Below are positions 45,549-54,174 of a stretch of DNA of 64,000 nt, one piece after another. Each line of letters starts with the position of its first letter. Position 1 is the stretch's first letter. Location of the stretch: contig JAEYOY010000041.1 of the NCBI GenBank assembly GCA_023411215.1, positions 46,592 through 110,591 of the forward strand. Reading direction: 5' to 3'. A program made the position numbers and the translations under genes. The notes beneath the pieces were generated by a model. The model worked only from the letters and a program-made list of their open reading frames with translations. It was not told where the DNA came from and made no database searches. The DNA is from Bacillota bacterium. GTDB taxonomy: Bacteria; Bacillota; Clostridia; Lachnospirales; Lachnospiraceae.

Positions 45549-46283
45549 CTAATTAACCTTCATTACCGAGCCATTCTTCAACATGAAGCGTTGCGTTTTC
45601 TTCTGTCCGTCGTTATAGGTTATGCGGATCCGATTCTCCTTGACAATTGCCACATCAATAATATCTTGATAATCTGCGCTCTGTGCCAGCATAAGAAAGC
45701 CAAAATCAAACCAATGATAGATTAATAACCTTTCCTTTCCTTCTTTTGTCTTTGAGATAAATATAAGCTCCTCACCTTTTGTATTCACCAATTCACCGGT
45801 GATAAAATCCTCCCAGCTTCCAGCAATATCGGATCCGGTCCATTTCTTTACCAGTTTTCCATCCCTATAGTTAAATATGAAAAGCCTATTCTTCTCTTCT
45901 TTATCATAAAATGTGGTTTTCCTGACTGAGGTAATAAGCTCCTTCTCTCCATCGCCGTCGATATCTGCCAGCCTTATCCTCCATGGCTTGAGACCGGAAA
46001 AATCATTCTCATAGGAACGCTTCCATTCTCCGTTCTTATCGTGATTAAACACCAGTAGGAGATCACCATAACTACTATCCTCTGTTGTACTTACGAAGGC
46101 ATAGACATTTCCTTCATCTACAGCATAATCAATTAATCTTTCCTTATTTGTTAACGCTTTCTCCAATTGTTCTTCCAAACCTACGACATCCGTTAGCTGC
46201 CATATAATTAAGAACAGACTGATGACTATGAGGAAGGATATGTCTATCATTATTCTATAGAGAATTTTCCTTTTAATTTTCAT
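45549..46283 (-). CDS. Membrane-anchored FG-GAP/integrin-like protein
   Basis: 244 aa. One N-terminal membrane segment (residues ~10-32) is followed by a beta-propeller-like external region. Its calcium-type motif is RLADIDGDGEKELI, with a similar blade later (FITGELVNTKGEELIFIS). AAGGATG precedes ATG 46283. It is upstream of, and probably co-transcribed with, the DUF3160 lipoprotein. A related DxDxDG motif occurs in the large protein at 12252-14255. Confidence 0.7.
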   Translation of the reverse strand: MKIKRKILYRIMIDISFLIVISLFLIIWQLTDVVGLEEQLEKALTNKERLIDYAVDEGNVYAFVSTTEDSSYGDLLLVFNHDKNGEWKRSYENDFSGLKPWRIRLADIDGDGEKELITSVRKTTFYDKEEKNRLFIFNYRDGKLVKKWTGSDIAGSWEDFITGELVNTKGEELIFISKTKEGKERLLIYHWFDFGFLMLAQSADYQDIIDVAIVKENRIRITYNDGQKKTQRFMLKNGSVMKVN

Positions 46284-46436
46284 AGCTCATCCTTTTCCGG
46301 TACTATCTCATTATAAACAGGACCTTCCTTATTTATACATTTCATGTAACTTAGCCATATTCTACCACTGGTTTCCTGTAATGACAATATAAACCAAAGA
46401 CCTTAACGAAACCTTAAGAATTCTATAAAACGTATA

Positions 46437-46471
46437 AAAAAGAGAAGCAGCAGACAAAAGTCTACTACTTC
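46437..46471 (-). terminator. Terminator after the zinc-ribbon gene
   Basis: On the minus strand GAAGTAGTAGAC (46471-46460) pairs with GTCTGCTGCTTC (46455-46444), a TTTT loop, and is followed by CTCTTTTTT. Confidence 0.85.
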
Positions 46472-46493
46472 CCGGTTTAAACTGTCTTAATTA

Positions 46494-46697
46494 CTATCTT
46501 CTGCCTCTGTTACCCTGTCCACCGCGGTTATCTCTACCTCCATAACCATTGTTCTTCTCTGCTTTTCTTGCTCTTCTGCAATCAGGGCATCTTACCGGCT
46601 CATTATCAAAACCTTTCTCCCTATAAAAAGCCTGCTCACTTTCGGTAAATACAAATTCCGCCTTACAATCCTTACATGCGATTACCTTATCTGCCAT
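46494..46697 (-). CDS. Small zinc-ribbon protein with Gly/Arg-rich tail
   Basis: 67 aa. Two Cys pairs (CKDC and CPDC) form a zinc ribbon (VIACKDCKAEFVFTESEQAF, EPVRCPDCRRARK). The tail YGGRDNRGGQGNRGRR is RGG-like and suggests RNA binding. The start ATG 46697 is preceded by AAGGAGG. Proteins of this kind are widespread in Clostridia and unnamed. Confidence 0.82.
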   Translation of the reverse strand: MADKVIACKDCKAEFVFTESEQAFYREKGFDNEPVRCPDCRRARKAEKNNGYGGRDNRGGQGNRGRR

Positions 46698-47268
46698 ACC
46701 AACTTCCTCCTTGACCATAAATGAAATAATTAACTTAACAATAAGCTACGTTCCGATAGATTAAAGCGGTTGGCGAAAGGAAATCGATCCAGATTAATAT
46801 ATAGGAATACTTTGATTATAACATGCCCTTCGAGATTTGCAATACACATAGTCCCAATAAAAGGATTTTAAGGTAATTTATTTCAACGATAAATCGCACA
46901 TTTCGCGATCGGATAACCTCTAATATTAGAACATACAAACTTGCAGGATTTTCAGTCCACTTTATTATACAAAATATCACATTTTATCCAAAAAATATTA
47001 TTTCACCATGGACATAAAGAAAACGGATCACTCAAAAACTAATCTATATATTGCGGCAATCCTATTCTTTCCGACTTCATCAGATATCGATATCTGTAAT
47101 ACTTGAATATCTTGATATATGCCAGAATATACTCAGTAATTATGTAGACTTCCCATTCCTAATCTAAGTTGATAGACGAACGGCTGGATACATATTTCAA
47201 GTATTTCGATGGTAGAATTTTAAGATAGGATTACTATCTGTTATATCTTCAATATGGGGGTGATAAAA
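46698..47268. other. Intergenic region with a short perfect palindrome
   Basis: 571 bp, AT-rich, without a coding frame. It contains CAGATATCGATATCTG (47081-47096), a perfect 16-bp palindrome that could be an operator for the metallophosphoesterase gene. Nothing else was recognised. Confidence 0.4.
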
Positions 47269-48210
47269 ATGCGTACCGACAACCGACTGACCCAGGCTTA
47301 TAAGAACGCGAAGGTCAAGTATTTTGATGAAAACTCAAAATATATCTTTTTCAGTGATATACACCGGGGTGATGACAGCGTATCGGATGAATTCACACGC
47401 AACCAGAATATCTACCTGCACGCTCTGAATTATTACTATAAGCAAGGGTATGAATGTGTGGAGGTTGGTGATGGAGACGAGCTCTGGGAATACCCTACCT
47501 TCAAGCACATCCGCTTAGCTCATACGGATGTCTTCCTTGCGCTCAAGAAATTCTTTGATGACCATCGATTGACAATACTTTATGGCAACCATAATATCTA
47601 CCTGAAATCAAAACGCTTTGTTTCTGAGAATTTTTATACCTTTTATGATGAATACAACCAGGAGAGGGTAGAGCTGTTCAGGAACCTTGAACCATATGAA
47701 GCCCTTGTACTGAAGCAAAAGAATACTGAACAGGAGATTCTTGTTGTCCATGGTCATCAAGGGGACTTCATGAATGATCAATTATGGTTTGTATCGATGA
47801 TATTGATGCGCTATTTCTGGCGCTTTATGCATGTAGTTGGCTTTGAAAACCCATCTAGCCCGGCCCGGAATCTCTACAAACGACACAAGGTAGAACGTAC
47901 TTATAAAAAGTGGATCGCCAAGCATAAGATGATGCTGATCTGTGGCCATACTCACCGTCCGAAATATCCGAAAAATGATGAGCTTCCCTACTTTAATACC
48001 GGCTGCTGTATCCATACCCGAGGTATAACCGGAATAGAAATCCTTCACGGGAAAATCCTCATGGTAGACTGGAGAATCGCAGTGGACGACAACGGAGTTG
48101 TTAGAATTGAGCGCATTATCGTCAGGGGACCGGAGCCCATCAATAAATTTGATTGCAGAAATAATCCTTATTCCATGCACTGCAAGCAGTGCGAAGAGGA
48201 TGATGACTGA
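47269..48210 (+). CDS. Calcineurin-like metallophosphoesterase
   Basis: 313 aa. The metal-binding motifs are FSDIHRGDD (DxH), VGDGDELWE (GDxxE), LYGNHN (GNH), VVHGHQGD and CGHTHRPKYP (GHTH). The C-terminus has a Cys-rich end (FDCRNNPYSMHCKQCEEDDD). The substrate is unknown. The start ATG 47269 follows GGGGGTG; the ATG at 47254 overlaps that site. A CBS-domain gene follows 84 bp later. Confidence 0.88.
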   Translation: MRTDNRLTQAYKNAKVKYFDENSKYIFFSDIHRGDDSVSDEFTRNQNIYLHALNYYYKQGYECVEVGDGDELWEYPTFKHIRLAHTDVFLALKKFFDDHRLTILYGNHNIYLKSKRFVSENFYTFYDEYNQERVELFRNLEPYEALVLKQKNTEQEILVVHGHQGDFMNDQLWFVSMILMRYFWRFMHVVGFENPSSPARNLYKRHKVERTYKKWIAKHKMMLICGHTHRPKYPKNDELPYFNTGCCIHTRGITGIEILHGKILMVDWRIAVDDNGVVRIERIIVRGPEPINKFDCRNNPYSMHCKQCEEDDD

Positions 48211-48294
48211 CTACATGATAAACAGATTTATCCTCTAATAATCAAGAGTAAAGATACTCCTCTGAGGGTACTCTATTCTTGGAGGTGATTAATT

Positions 48295-48723
48295 TTGAAG
48301 GTAAGAGAAATCATGACGCAAGACATTGCTAGTTTAAGATCTGACGATTCCCTCGAGCATGCAGCTCAGCTGATGAAACAGTATAACTGTGGATCCCTTC
48401 CGGTATGTACCCAGGATAAACTGATTGGTATTATCACGGATCGTGATATAGCAATCCGTTCTGTAGCATCCGGTGATGATGTAGCTCATAAAAGAGTCGG
48501 TGATGTTATGACAAATGACGTAGTTTTCGCCAGCCCGGAAACGGATGTTAATGACGCTGCTAGAATTATGAGTGACCGTCAGATTCGCCGTCTCCCTGTC
48601 GTGGAAAACAACAGTCTGATCGGCATCGTTGCCCTGGGTGATATCTCTTTGGAGCCCGCCTGCCAAGAAAGTGCAGAGGACGCGCTGAAAAACATCTCCA
48701 AACCCGGTGCAAGCTTACGGTAA
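48295..48723 (+). CDS. Tandem CBS-domain protein
   Basis: 142 aa: two CBS domains of ~60 residues each (MKQYNCGSLPVCTQDKLIG, IITDRDIAIRS; RIMSDRQIRRLPVVENNSL, IGIVALGDIS). CBS pairs bind adenosine nucleotides and act as energy sensors. GGAGGTGATTAATT precedes a TTG start at 48295. No effector domain is fused. Confidence 0.9.
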   Translation: MKVREIMTQDIASLRSDDSLEHAAQLMKQYNCGSLPVCTQDKLIGIITDRDIAIRSVASGDDVAHKRVGDVMTNDVVFASPETDVNDAARIMSDRQIRRLPVVENNSLIGIVALGDISLEPACQESAEDALKNISKPGASLR

Positions 48724-48803
48724 CAGTCCCACGCAGAGCGTAGTAAAATAGAATGATTAAATTATAATTCAAATTTATGATATTCTTATTTGAATACGTA
48801 TAA

Positions 48804-48984
48804 CCGCGAAGGGCTATCGGTTCATGGTAATACACCATGCAATTTCGTAATGCTAGACGGACAAGTAAAAATGTTTGTAAAAGATGGACACCTATTTATG
48901 GTGTCCTTATCTTTGCATACATTTACATGGATGTCTGGCATCCGAAATTGCATGGTGCCTTACTATGAACCGATAGCTCTCGTG
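48804..48984. repeat. Nearly full-length 180-bp palindromic element
   Basis: One long hairpin. Its arms include 48811-48825 with 48965-48979 (14/15), 48833-48847 with 48943-48957 (15/15), 48850-48858 with 48933-48941, and 48886-48892 with 48900-48906 around a 7-nt loop. Stretches between these are partly paired. It sits between convergent genes (CBS protein and GH2 glycosidase) and has no coding frame worth noting. It is unrelated in sequence to the MITE-like copies and to the cloverleaf element, but similar in design. Confidence 0.75.
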
Positions 48985-49005
48985 GAAATAATCTATAATG
49001 AAGTT

Positions 49006-52000
49006 CTATTTTATGAAGCGAAACCAGCAAAAGTCAAAGTCACTTCCCGGTAAGAAGATAAAATTCACCTGTTGCTTACCTTGCACTGAGGTCAAGTCAA
49101 ATTCCTTCTCTACATAACTTTGGGAATATTCAAATTCAGCAATCTGATTCACATCAACACCCCATACTGCATCTTCGATACTGCTCGTTACATTGGAAGA
49201 ATTAGGAGTTTGCTCCAATGGGCTAACTTCATGGTTCTTCCAATGGGAAGATGCTTTTTGAAAACGCACATGGATCGTATTCTTCTCGACATGGGAACGA
49301 CCGCAGATGATCAACTTACGAAAGCCCTCATCACCGAAATCCATGTCTTCAAAGACAATAGTAACGTTGTTACCGATATGCTCGATCCCTTCCTCTGTTT
49401 TGCGGAAGGTATCTCCATAGATATTATTATTCTCCAATGCTGAGAGCTGCTCATATGCCTTCACCGGTTTCTTGAATTCAAAGCCTCCAAGATTCAATCT
49501 ACGGTTAAGCACGATGCAGAAGGTCGTGATACCCTTCAAACGTCTTGGAAGCTTAAAGGTGTTCGGAATATAATAGCCCCAATTCGGTTGTTCCTGGTAA
49601 ATTGTCGCAAGTAACAGCTTTGCCTGGGGATCAGTCGGCATTCCCTCCCACAGCTCGATCGGAAGGGGAACATTATCATTGAAGAAGATAGGAATCGTAA
49701 CCTCATCCGAGCCATACTCACCGAAGTCCAGTCCGCGAAAACCAATATGACTCACCACAAATTCCTTGGTTGATATACCATTCAATAATCCACCATTCAG
49801 TTCCGTGTTGGATGTATTATACAGACCCGCATAGACGAATTCATAAGGATTTACCGTTGCTGCTCCCATTCCGGTTACACTAAATTCCAACTCAGATATT
49901 ATCTCTGGACTTCTCTTGCCGTTACTTGCCGAACAACGTAATCGAAACTCTCCGTCTCCCAAGGCAGTTACTATCGCTTCCATGTCCTTTGCTACGACCT
50001 GTGCTATATTGGTCTCAATTCCTCCGGCTGTAACTACCTTCCATACTATGTCTCCATAGGTGGCATCTGCCGGTAACAATCTTGCCGTTATTCTCACAGA
50101 AGGCACTTCTTTATTAAGCGAGGAGCTACCATGATTAATCAGTTCAATTTTACGAATTGGTATCTCGTCATTCGGCTTTGACCTCTGATTCTCCATAAGG
50201 GCAGATACCCCTATAAGCTTCTCACAAGGGCATGCCATCATCGTAAGCTGGGCCTTCGTTAACCCGACCGAGCTTACCTCCACTTGAATGTCTCCCGGCT
50301 CCTGTTTCGCCGCTATGATTGCTAAGAGCTTACCACTAAATAACTTTCTGCTTGTTCCCTTATACTGGTCATAATCGGTACTGTCTCCATTGTCCAGCCC
50401 CACAAGCCGGCCTGCACCGCTTACGCTGACCTCTATCCGGTTATTGGCGTTCGCCACCTCCACTCCCTGCTCATCGACAGTCGAGATTTCCACAAAAATG
50501 AGGTCCAGACCATCTGCCTTCATTTCATATTTATCCGGCTTTAATACCAGCCTTTTTGCATCACCGAAGGATTGTCTGGTATCCATTGCAAGCACCTGAC
50601 CCTGTTCATCATAAGCCACAGCTCTTAGAACTCCTGGCTTATAGGGCAGCCTCCAATCCCCGCTCAGTTTCCTACCCTTCTCATGATCAATCTCGTAAGC
50701 GCCCAGTGTCTCGTCATTAAAGAATAGTTCTATCTTAGGTGCGTTGGAATACACCTTGATATCGATTAGCTGCCCCTCATTAAAATCCCAATATGGCAGC
50801 AAGTGCACCATAGGATTCGTCCTATAATCCGTCCACTCTGCTTCATATAGATAAGCGGAATCCTTACGAAAGCCTGCTGTATCAATATGACCGAAGTATG
50901 AATTCTTTGTCGCATAGGGCGTCGGCTCTCCGATATAATCAAAGCCAGTCCAGATAAATTGTCCCAGACTGTATTTCGCATCCCTGTCATCGATGATATT
51001 CTTCTGTGCGTTCTTTGCACCCCAGTTGGTGGTACAGTTATCTAAGGAGGAGCATTGCTCATCCTCATGGGTTATTACAACTTTATCGAGAGGAAAATGA
51101 TAGATGCCCCTGCTCTGTACAGTAGATGCCGTCTCGCTTCCATAGATTACCCAATGAGGATATTTCTTGTGATGCTCTTCGTACAACCACTCCCCGTAAT
51201 TATAGCCGGCTACAGTCACCTCCTCAGCACATTTCTGAGCATTTTCCCATGCCATATAATTAGAGCCGATGGTGTCCAAACCATTATGCAGTGGATCATG
51301 AAGCAAGACCAACCGCTTTAGCTCTCTGGTTATTTCAAGTCCGCGAGAATCCGCATGGGTATCATAGATTTCATTACCGATACTCCACATAATGACGCTG
51401 GGATGATTTCTGTCTCTTCTGATCCAACTCGCCACGTCCTTCTCGTGCCATTCCGGGAAGAAACGGGCATAATCATATTTTGTCTTCGATCGCTCCCACA
51501 TATCGAAGGCCTCCGATACGATGAGGATACCCATCTCATCCGCCAATTTCATCAACTGGGGGGAAGGCATATTATGAGAGGTACGTATCGCATTAATCCC
51601 CATCTCCATCAGCATCGTCAGCTGTCTTCTTAGCGCCACCAGGTTAACGGCCGCACCAAGAGAGCCCAGATCATGATGCTCACAGGCACCATGAAGCTTG
51701 ACTGGACGGTCATTGAGATAGAAGCCGGTATTATGATCCACACGAAAGGTTCGAAAGCCAAAACACTGTAACTCCTCTTCGACAGTCCTCCCATCGATAA
51801 TAAGCTCTGTCTTTAAAGTATACAGATACGGATCTTCTATATCCCATCTATTTACCTGGTCAATGATAAGCTCCTGCTTATCGTAGCTGACCGTATTTTT
51901 AAGTTCAATTGCCTGCTCTGCGGATGCAACAACCTTACCCTCATAGTCCATGATTGTATGGCGTATGCTTCCCTCTATGGCAAGCTTCTCAGCCTCGTTA

Positions 52001-52521
52001 ATTGCCTCAGTCTGTAGGAGTACTCTCCAGTGATCGCTCTCCTGCCTTGTCGCCAGATAGATTCCATCGGTAATCATATGCTGTAGAGGAGTGGTCTTAA
52101 GCCATACATTTCGGTAAATACCTGCCCCAGAATACCATCTGGAATTCGGTGCCTCGTACACAACACGAACCTTTATTTCATTTACTCCCTGTCGCAGCGT
52201 ATCGGTTATATCAAAATCGAAGGTGGAGTAGCCGTACTTCCATTCACCCACCATTACATTATTAATAAATACCGTAGAGTTCATATAGATTCCCTCAAAA
52301 CAGATGCTGATACGCTCTTCTATATTTTTCTTCAAATCAAACCGCTTGATATACCAGCCCTCTCCTGTCTCGTATAAATCTTCCGTATTATAGATAAGCC
52401 AGTCATGTGGCAGATCTACCTTATTCCATTTACAGCCCTTCGCTTCCAATGAAGCTAGCTGCGTCCCCAGTGGTTGCCTGGAGAATTCCCAATTATCATT
52501 GAACAATCTCTTCTTACTCAT
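49006..52521 (-). CDS. Family 2 glycoside hydrolase (beta-galactosidase-like)
   Basis: 1171 aa. The N-terminal sugar-binding and immunoglobulin-like domains (WYIKRFDLKKN, SRWYSGAGIYRNVWLK) are followed by the catalytic barrel (KLHGACEHHDLGSLGAAV, IRTSHNMPSPQL, DRNHPSVIMWSIGNEI). WSIGNE holds the acid/base Glu and YGSETAST the nucleophile. The C-terminal ~500 residues hold further beta-sandwich domains, making it longer than LacZ (~1020 aa). There is no signal peptide, so it is cytoplasmic or released otherwise. GGAGG precedes ATG 52521. No transporter is adjacent. Confidence 0.92.
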   Translation of the reverse strand: MSKKRLFNDNWEFSRQPLGTQLASLEAKGCKWNKVDLPHDWLIYNTEDLYETGEGWYIKRFDLKKNIEERISICFEGIYMNSTVFINNVMVGEWKYGYSTFDFDITDTLRQGVNEIKVRVVYEAPNSRWYSGAGIYRNVWLKTTPLQHMITDGIYLATRQESDHWRVLLQTEAINEAEKLAIEGSIRHTIMDYEGKVVASAEQAIELKNTVSYDKQELIIDQVNRWDIEDPYLYTLKTELIIDGRTVEEELQCFGFRTFRVDHNTGFYLNDRPVKLHGACEHHDLGSLGAAVNLVALRRQLTMLMEMGINAIRTSHNMPSPQLMKLADEMGILIVSEAFDMWERSKTKYDYARFFPEWHEKDVASWIRRDRNHPSVIMWSIGNEIYDTHADSRGLEITRELKRLVLLHDPLHNGLDTIGSNYMAWENAQKCAEEVTVAGYNYGEWLYEEHHKKYPHWVIYGSETASTVQSRGIYHFPLDKVVITHEDEQCSSLDNCTTNWGAKNAQKNIIDDRDAKYSLGQFIWTGFDYIGEPTPYATKNSYFGHIDTAGFRKDSAYLYEAEWTDYRTNPMVHLLPYWDFNEGQLIDIKVYSNAPKIELFFNDETLGAYEIDHEKGRKLSGDWRLPYKPGVLRAVAYDEQGQVLAMDTRQSFGDAKRLVLKPDKYEMKADGLDLIFVEISTVDEQGVEVANANNRIEVSVSGAGRLVGLDNGDSTDYDQYKGTSRKLFSGKLLAIIAAKQEPGDIQVEVSSVGLTKAQLTMMACPCEKLIGVSALMENQRSKPNDEIPIRKIELINHGSSSLNKEVPSVRITARLLPADATYGDIVWKVVTAGGIETNIAQVVAKDMEAIVTALGDGEFRLRCSASNGKRSPEIISELEFSVTGMGAATVNPYEFVYAGLYNTSNTELNGGLLNGISTKEFVVSHIGFRGLDFGEYGSDEVTIPIFFNDNVPLPIELWEGMPTDPQAKLLLATIYQEQPNWGYYIPNTFKLPRRLKGITTFCIVLNRRLNLGGFEFKKPVKAYEQLSALENNNIYGDTFRKTEEGIEHIGNNVTIVFEDMDFGDEGFRKLIICGRSHVEKNTIHVRFQKASSHWKNHEVSPLEQTPNSSNVTSSIEDAVWGVDVNQIAEFEYSQSYVEKEFDLTSVQGKQQVNFIFLPGSDFDFCWFRFIK

Positions 52522-52655
52522 GATATTCCTCCACCGATATTCTATTGTAATAATTTACATTCCTTTTATCATATAATAAAACTTCTTGACATATTGTATC
52601 ATTATATTATGAAGAATATTGTGTTCATGATCGTCCGCTCCGATCGCATACTTTC

Positions 52656-52715
52656 AAGCAAGCTTGATATGCGAATGAAATTCAAGATATTTATTCAAGC
52701 AAGCTTGATAAATAT
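52656..52715. repeat. Two hairpins sharing a CAAGCAAGCTTG core
   Basis: The 13-mer TCAAGCAAGCTTGAT occurs at about 52660 and again at 52695. Each copy is flanked by complementary arms (GCATA/TATGC; ATATTTAT/ATAAATAT). A related string, GCTCCGATCGxATAxTT with ACAAGCAAGCTCAC, occurs near 33212-33250. The family may be a small dispersed repeat. Confidence 0.5.
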
Positions 52716-52853
52716 CCTGAATTCCCTGGACTAATCTGCTTCTCATGTATATTGTAACACTATGAATGTAAAAATTAACCTCAATTATTAGTCAGGAATA
52801 TCCCACACTTTCAAACATTTTCCACATTACAGGGACTTATTCCTATGTTTTGA

Positions 52854-52881
52854 TTGAATTTCCTTTCTTTCATGATACAAT
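52854..52881 (+). promoter_or_regulatory. Candidate promoter of the DUF2238 gene
   Basis: TTGAAT (52854-52859), 16-nt spacer, TACAAT (52876-52881). The leader of ~120 nt contains short hairpins (GTAC...GTAC; GCTGC/GCAGC). Confidence 0.4.
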
Positions 52882-53006
52882 AGAGGAATTAGAGCATACA
52901 AAAGGGAATACTCCGTCAACCAGCAGGACGCACCACGGTGTACATAAGTGAGGTGTGTACTCTTTACTCTTAAAATCTGGGCTGCCAGCGCAGCAGGGAG
53001 GTATAT

Positions 53007-53807
53007 ATGAAAAAGATAAAATTATCAGTTAACAGAAAGGGTATCAAGGGAATATCCATCATTTATCTTTTACTGCGACTATTAGTGGTCGTGGTCATTC
53101 TGGATCAAATCCAAAGCAGAAATTATGAGAATATATTTCTTTGTATCCTTACCTTGATTTTATTTATGATACCCAGCTTCATTGAGAAAAGAATCCATAT
53201 CGATATCCCTGACACCTTGGAGGTGATCATATTGCTGTTTATCTTCTCCGCGGAGATACTTGGCGAGATAAATTCTTATTATCTGATCTTCCCATATTGG
53301 GATACCACACTGCATACGCTGAACGGATTTCTTGCCGCTGCGATCGGATTATCGCTCATAGATATCCTTAATAAGAATGATAAATTCGCTATCTCCTTAT
53401 CTCCCGTATTTGTAGCTCTGGTGGCTTTCTGCTTCTCCATGACCATCGGAGTAGTATGGGAGCTATTCGAATTCTCTATGGATCAGTTTCTTGGTTTTGA
53501 TATGCAAAAGGATACCTATCTGACCTCCTTCCAATCCGTCCTTCTCAACGAAAAGGGCGTTAATGTACCGGTAAAGGTAAATGTTGAAAGCCTGATTATT
53601 AACGGAGAGCCCTGGAAGGCCTATATCGACTTAGGGCTCATCGATACGATGCTGGATCTATTTGTTAATTTTATTGGAGCTGCGGTTTTTTCTATCTTTG
53701 GATATTTTTATATCAAACAAAGAGGGAAAGGCAATTTCCTGAAGCGATTTATCGTCAAATCCAATATACAGGCTAATCGAGACGAAAAAGATTCTAAGGA
53801 GAAATAG
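53007..53807 (+). CDS. DUF2238 (YjdF-like) membrane protein
   Basis: 266 aa with ~6 membrane segments. PYWDTTLHTLNGFLAAAIG and TIGVVWELFEFSMDQF are the conserved parts of DUF2238/YjdF-like proteins. The charged C-terminal tail ends NRDEKDSKEK. CAGGGAGG precedes the ATG. The function is unknown. A hairpin terminator follows at 53931-53988. Confidence 0.8.
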   Translation: MKKIKLSVNRKGIKGISIIYLLLRLLVVVVILDQIQSRNYENIFLCILTLILFMIPSFIEKRIHIDIPDTLEVIILLFIFSAEILGEINSYYLIFPYWDTTLHTLNGFLAAAIGLSLIDILNKNDKFAISLSPVFVALVAFCFSMTIGVVWELFEFSMDQFLGFDMQKDTYLTSFQSVLLNEKGVNVPVKVNVESLIINGEPWKAYIDLGLIDTMLDLFVNFIGAAVFSIFGYFYIKQRGKGNFLKRFIVKSNIQANRDEKDSKEK

Positions 53808-53930
53808 GAAGTCCGCATATCGACAAGCAAGCCTGCTATAAGGTTATACTTCTCGCATAATGCAAATTTTGCTTACATGCAAACAATAACAGGAACGCTT
53901 CGCGAAATTTCTATCATCATGAATAAAAAT

Positions 53931-53988
53931 ATGCCCCTTCTAACATAAGCAGGAAATCATCTGTTTATCATAGAAAGGGCATCTTTTT
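53931..53988 (+). terminator. Terminator between DUF2238 and the purine cluster
   Basis: ATGCCCCTTCTA (53931-53942) pairs with TAGAAAGGGCAT (53971-53982) except one position, and is followed by CTTTTTATTTT. Confidence 0.75.
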
Positions 53989-54174
53989 ATTTTAATTTGT
54001 TTTTTCTAAAGCTTCAATTTATCCGAATAGTGGCCATGGGTTTATTAATCCAAATATCGTTAAGATCTACGGGTATACTAATCATTCTAACAATAAAGGC
54101 AACTAAATAGGTCTTAGAATGCAAGCCTTCACGTCTATTCTCTTACTATTTCTGCTGTTCTAAATAGTTACCTA

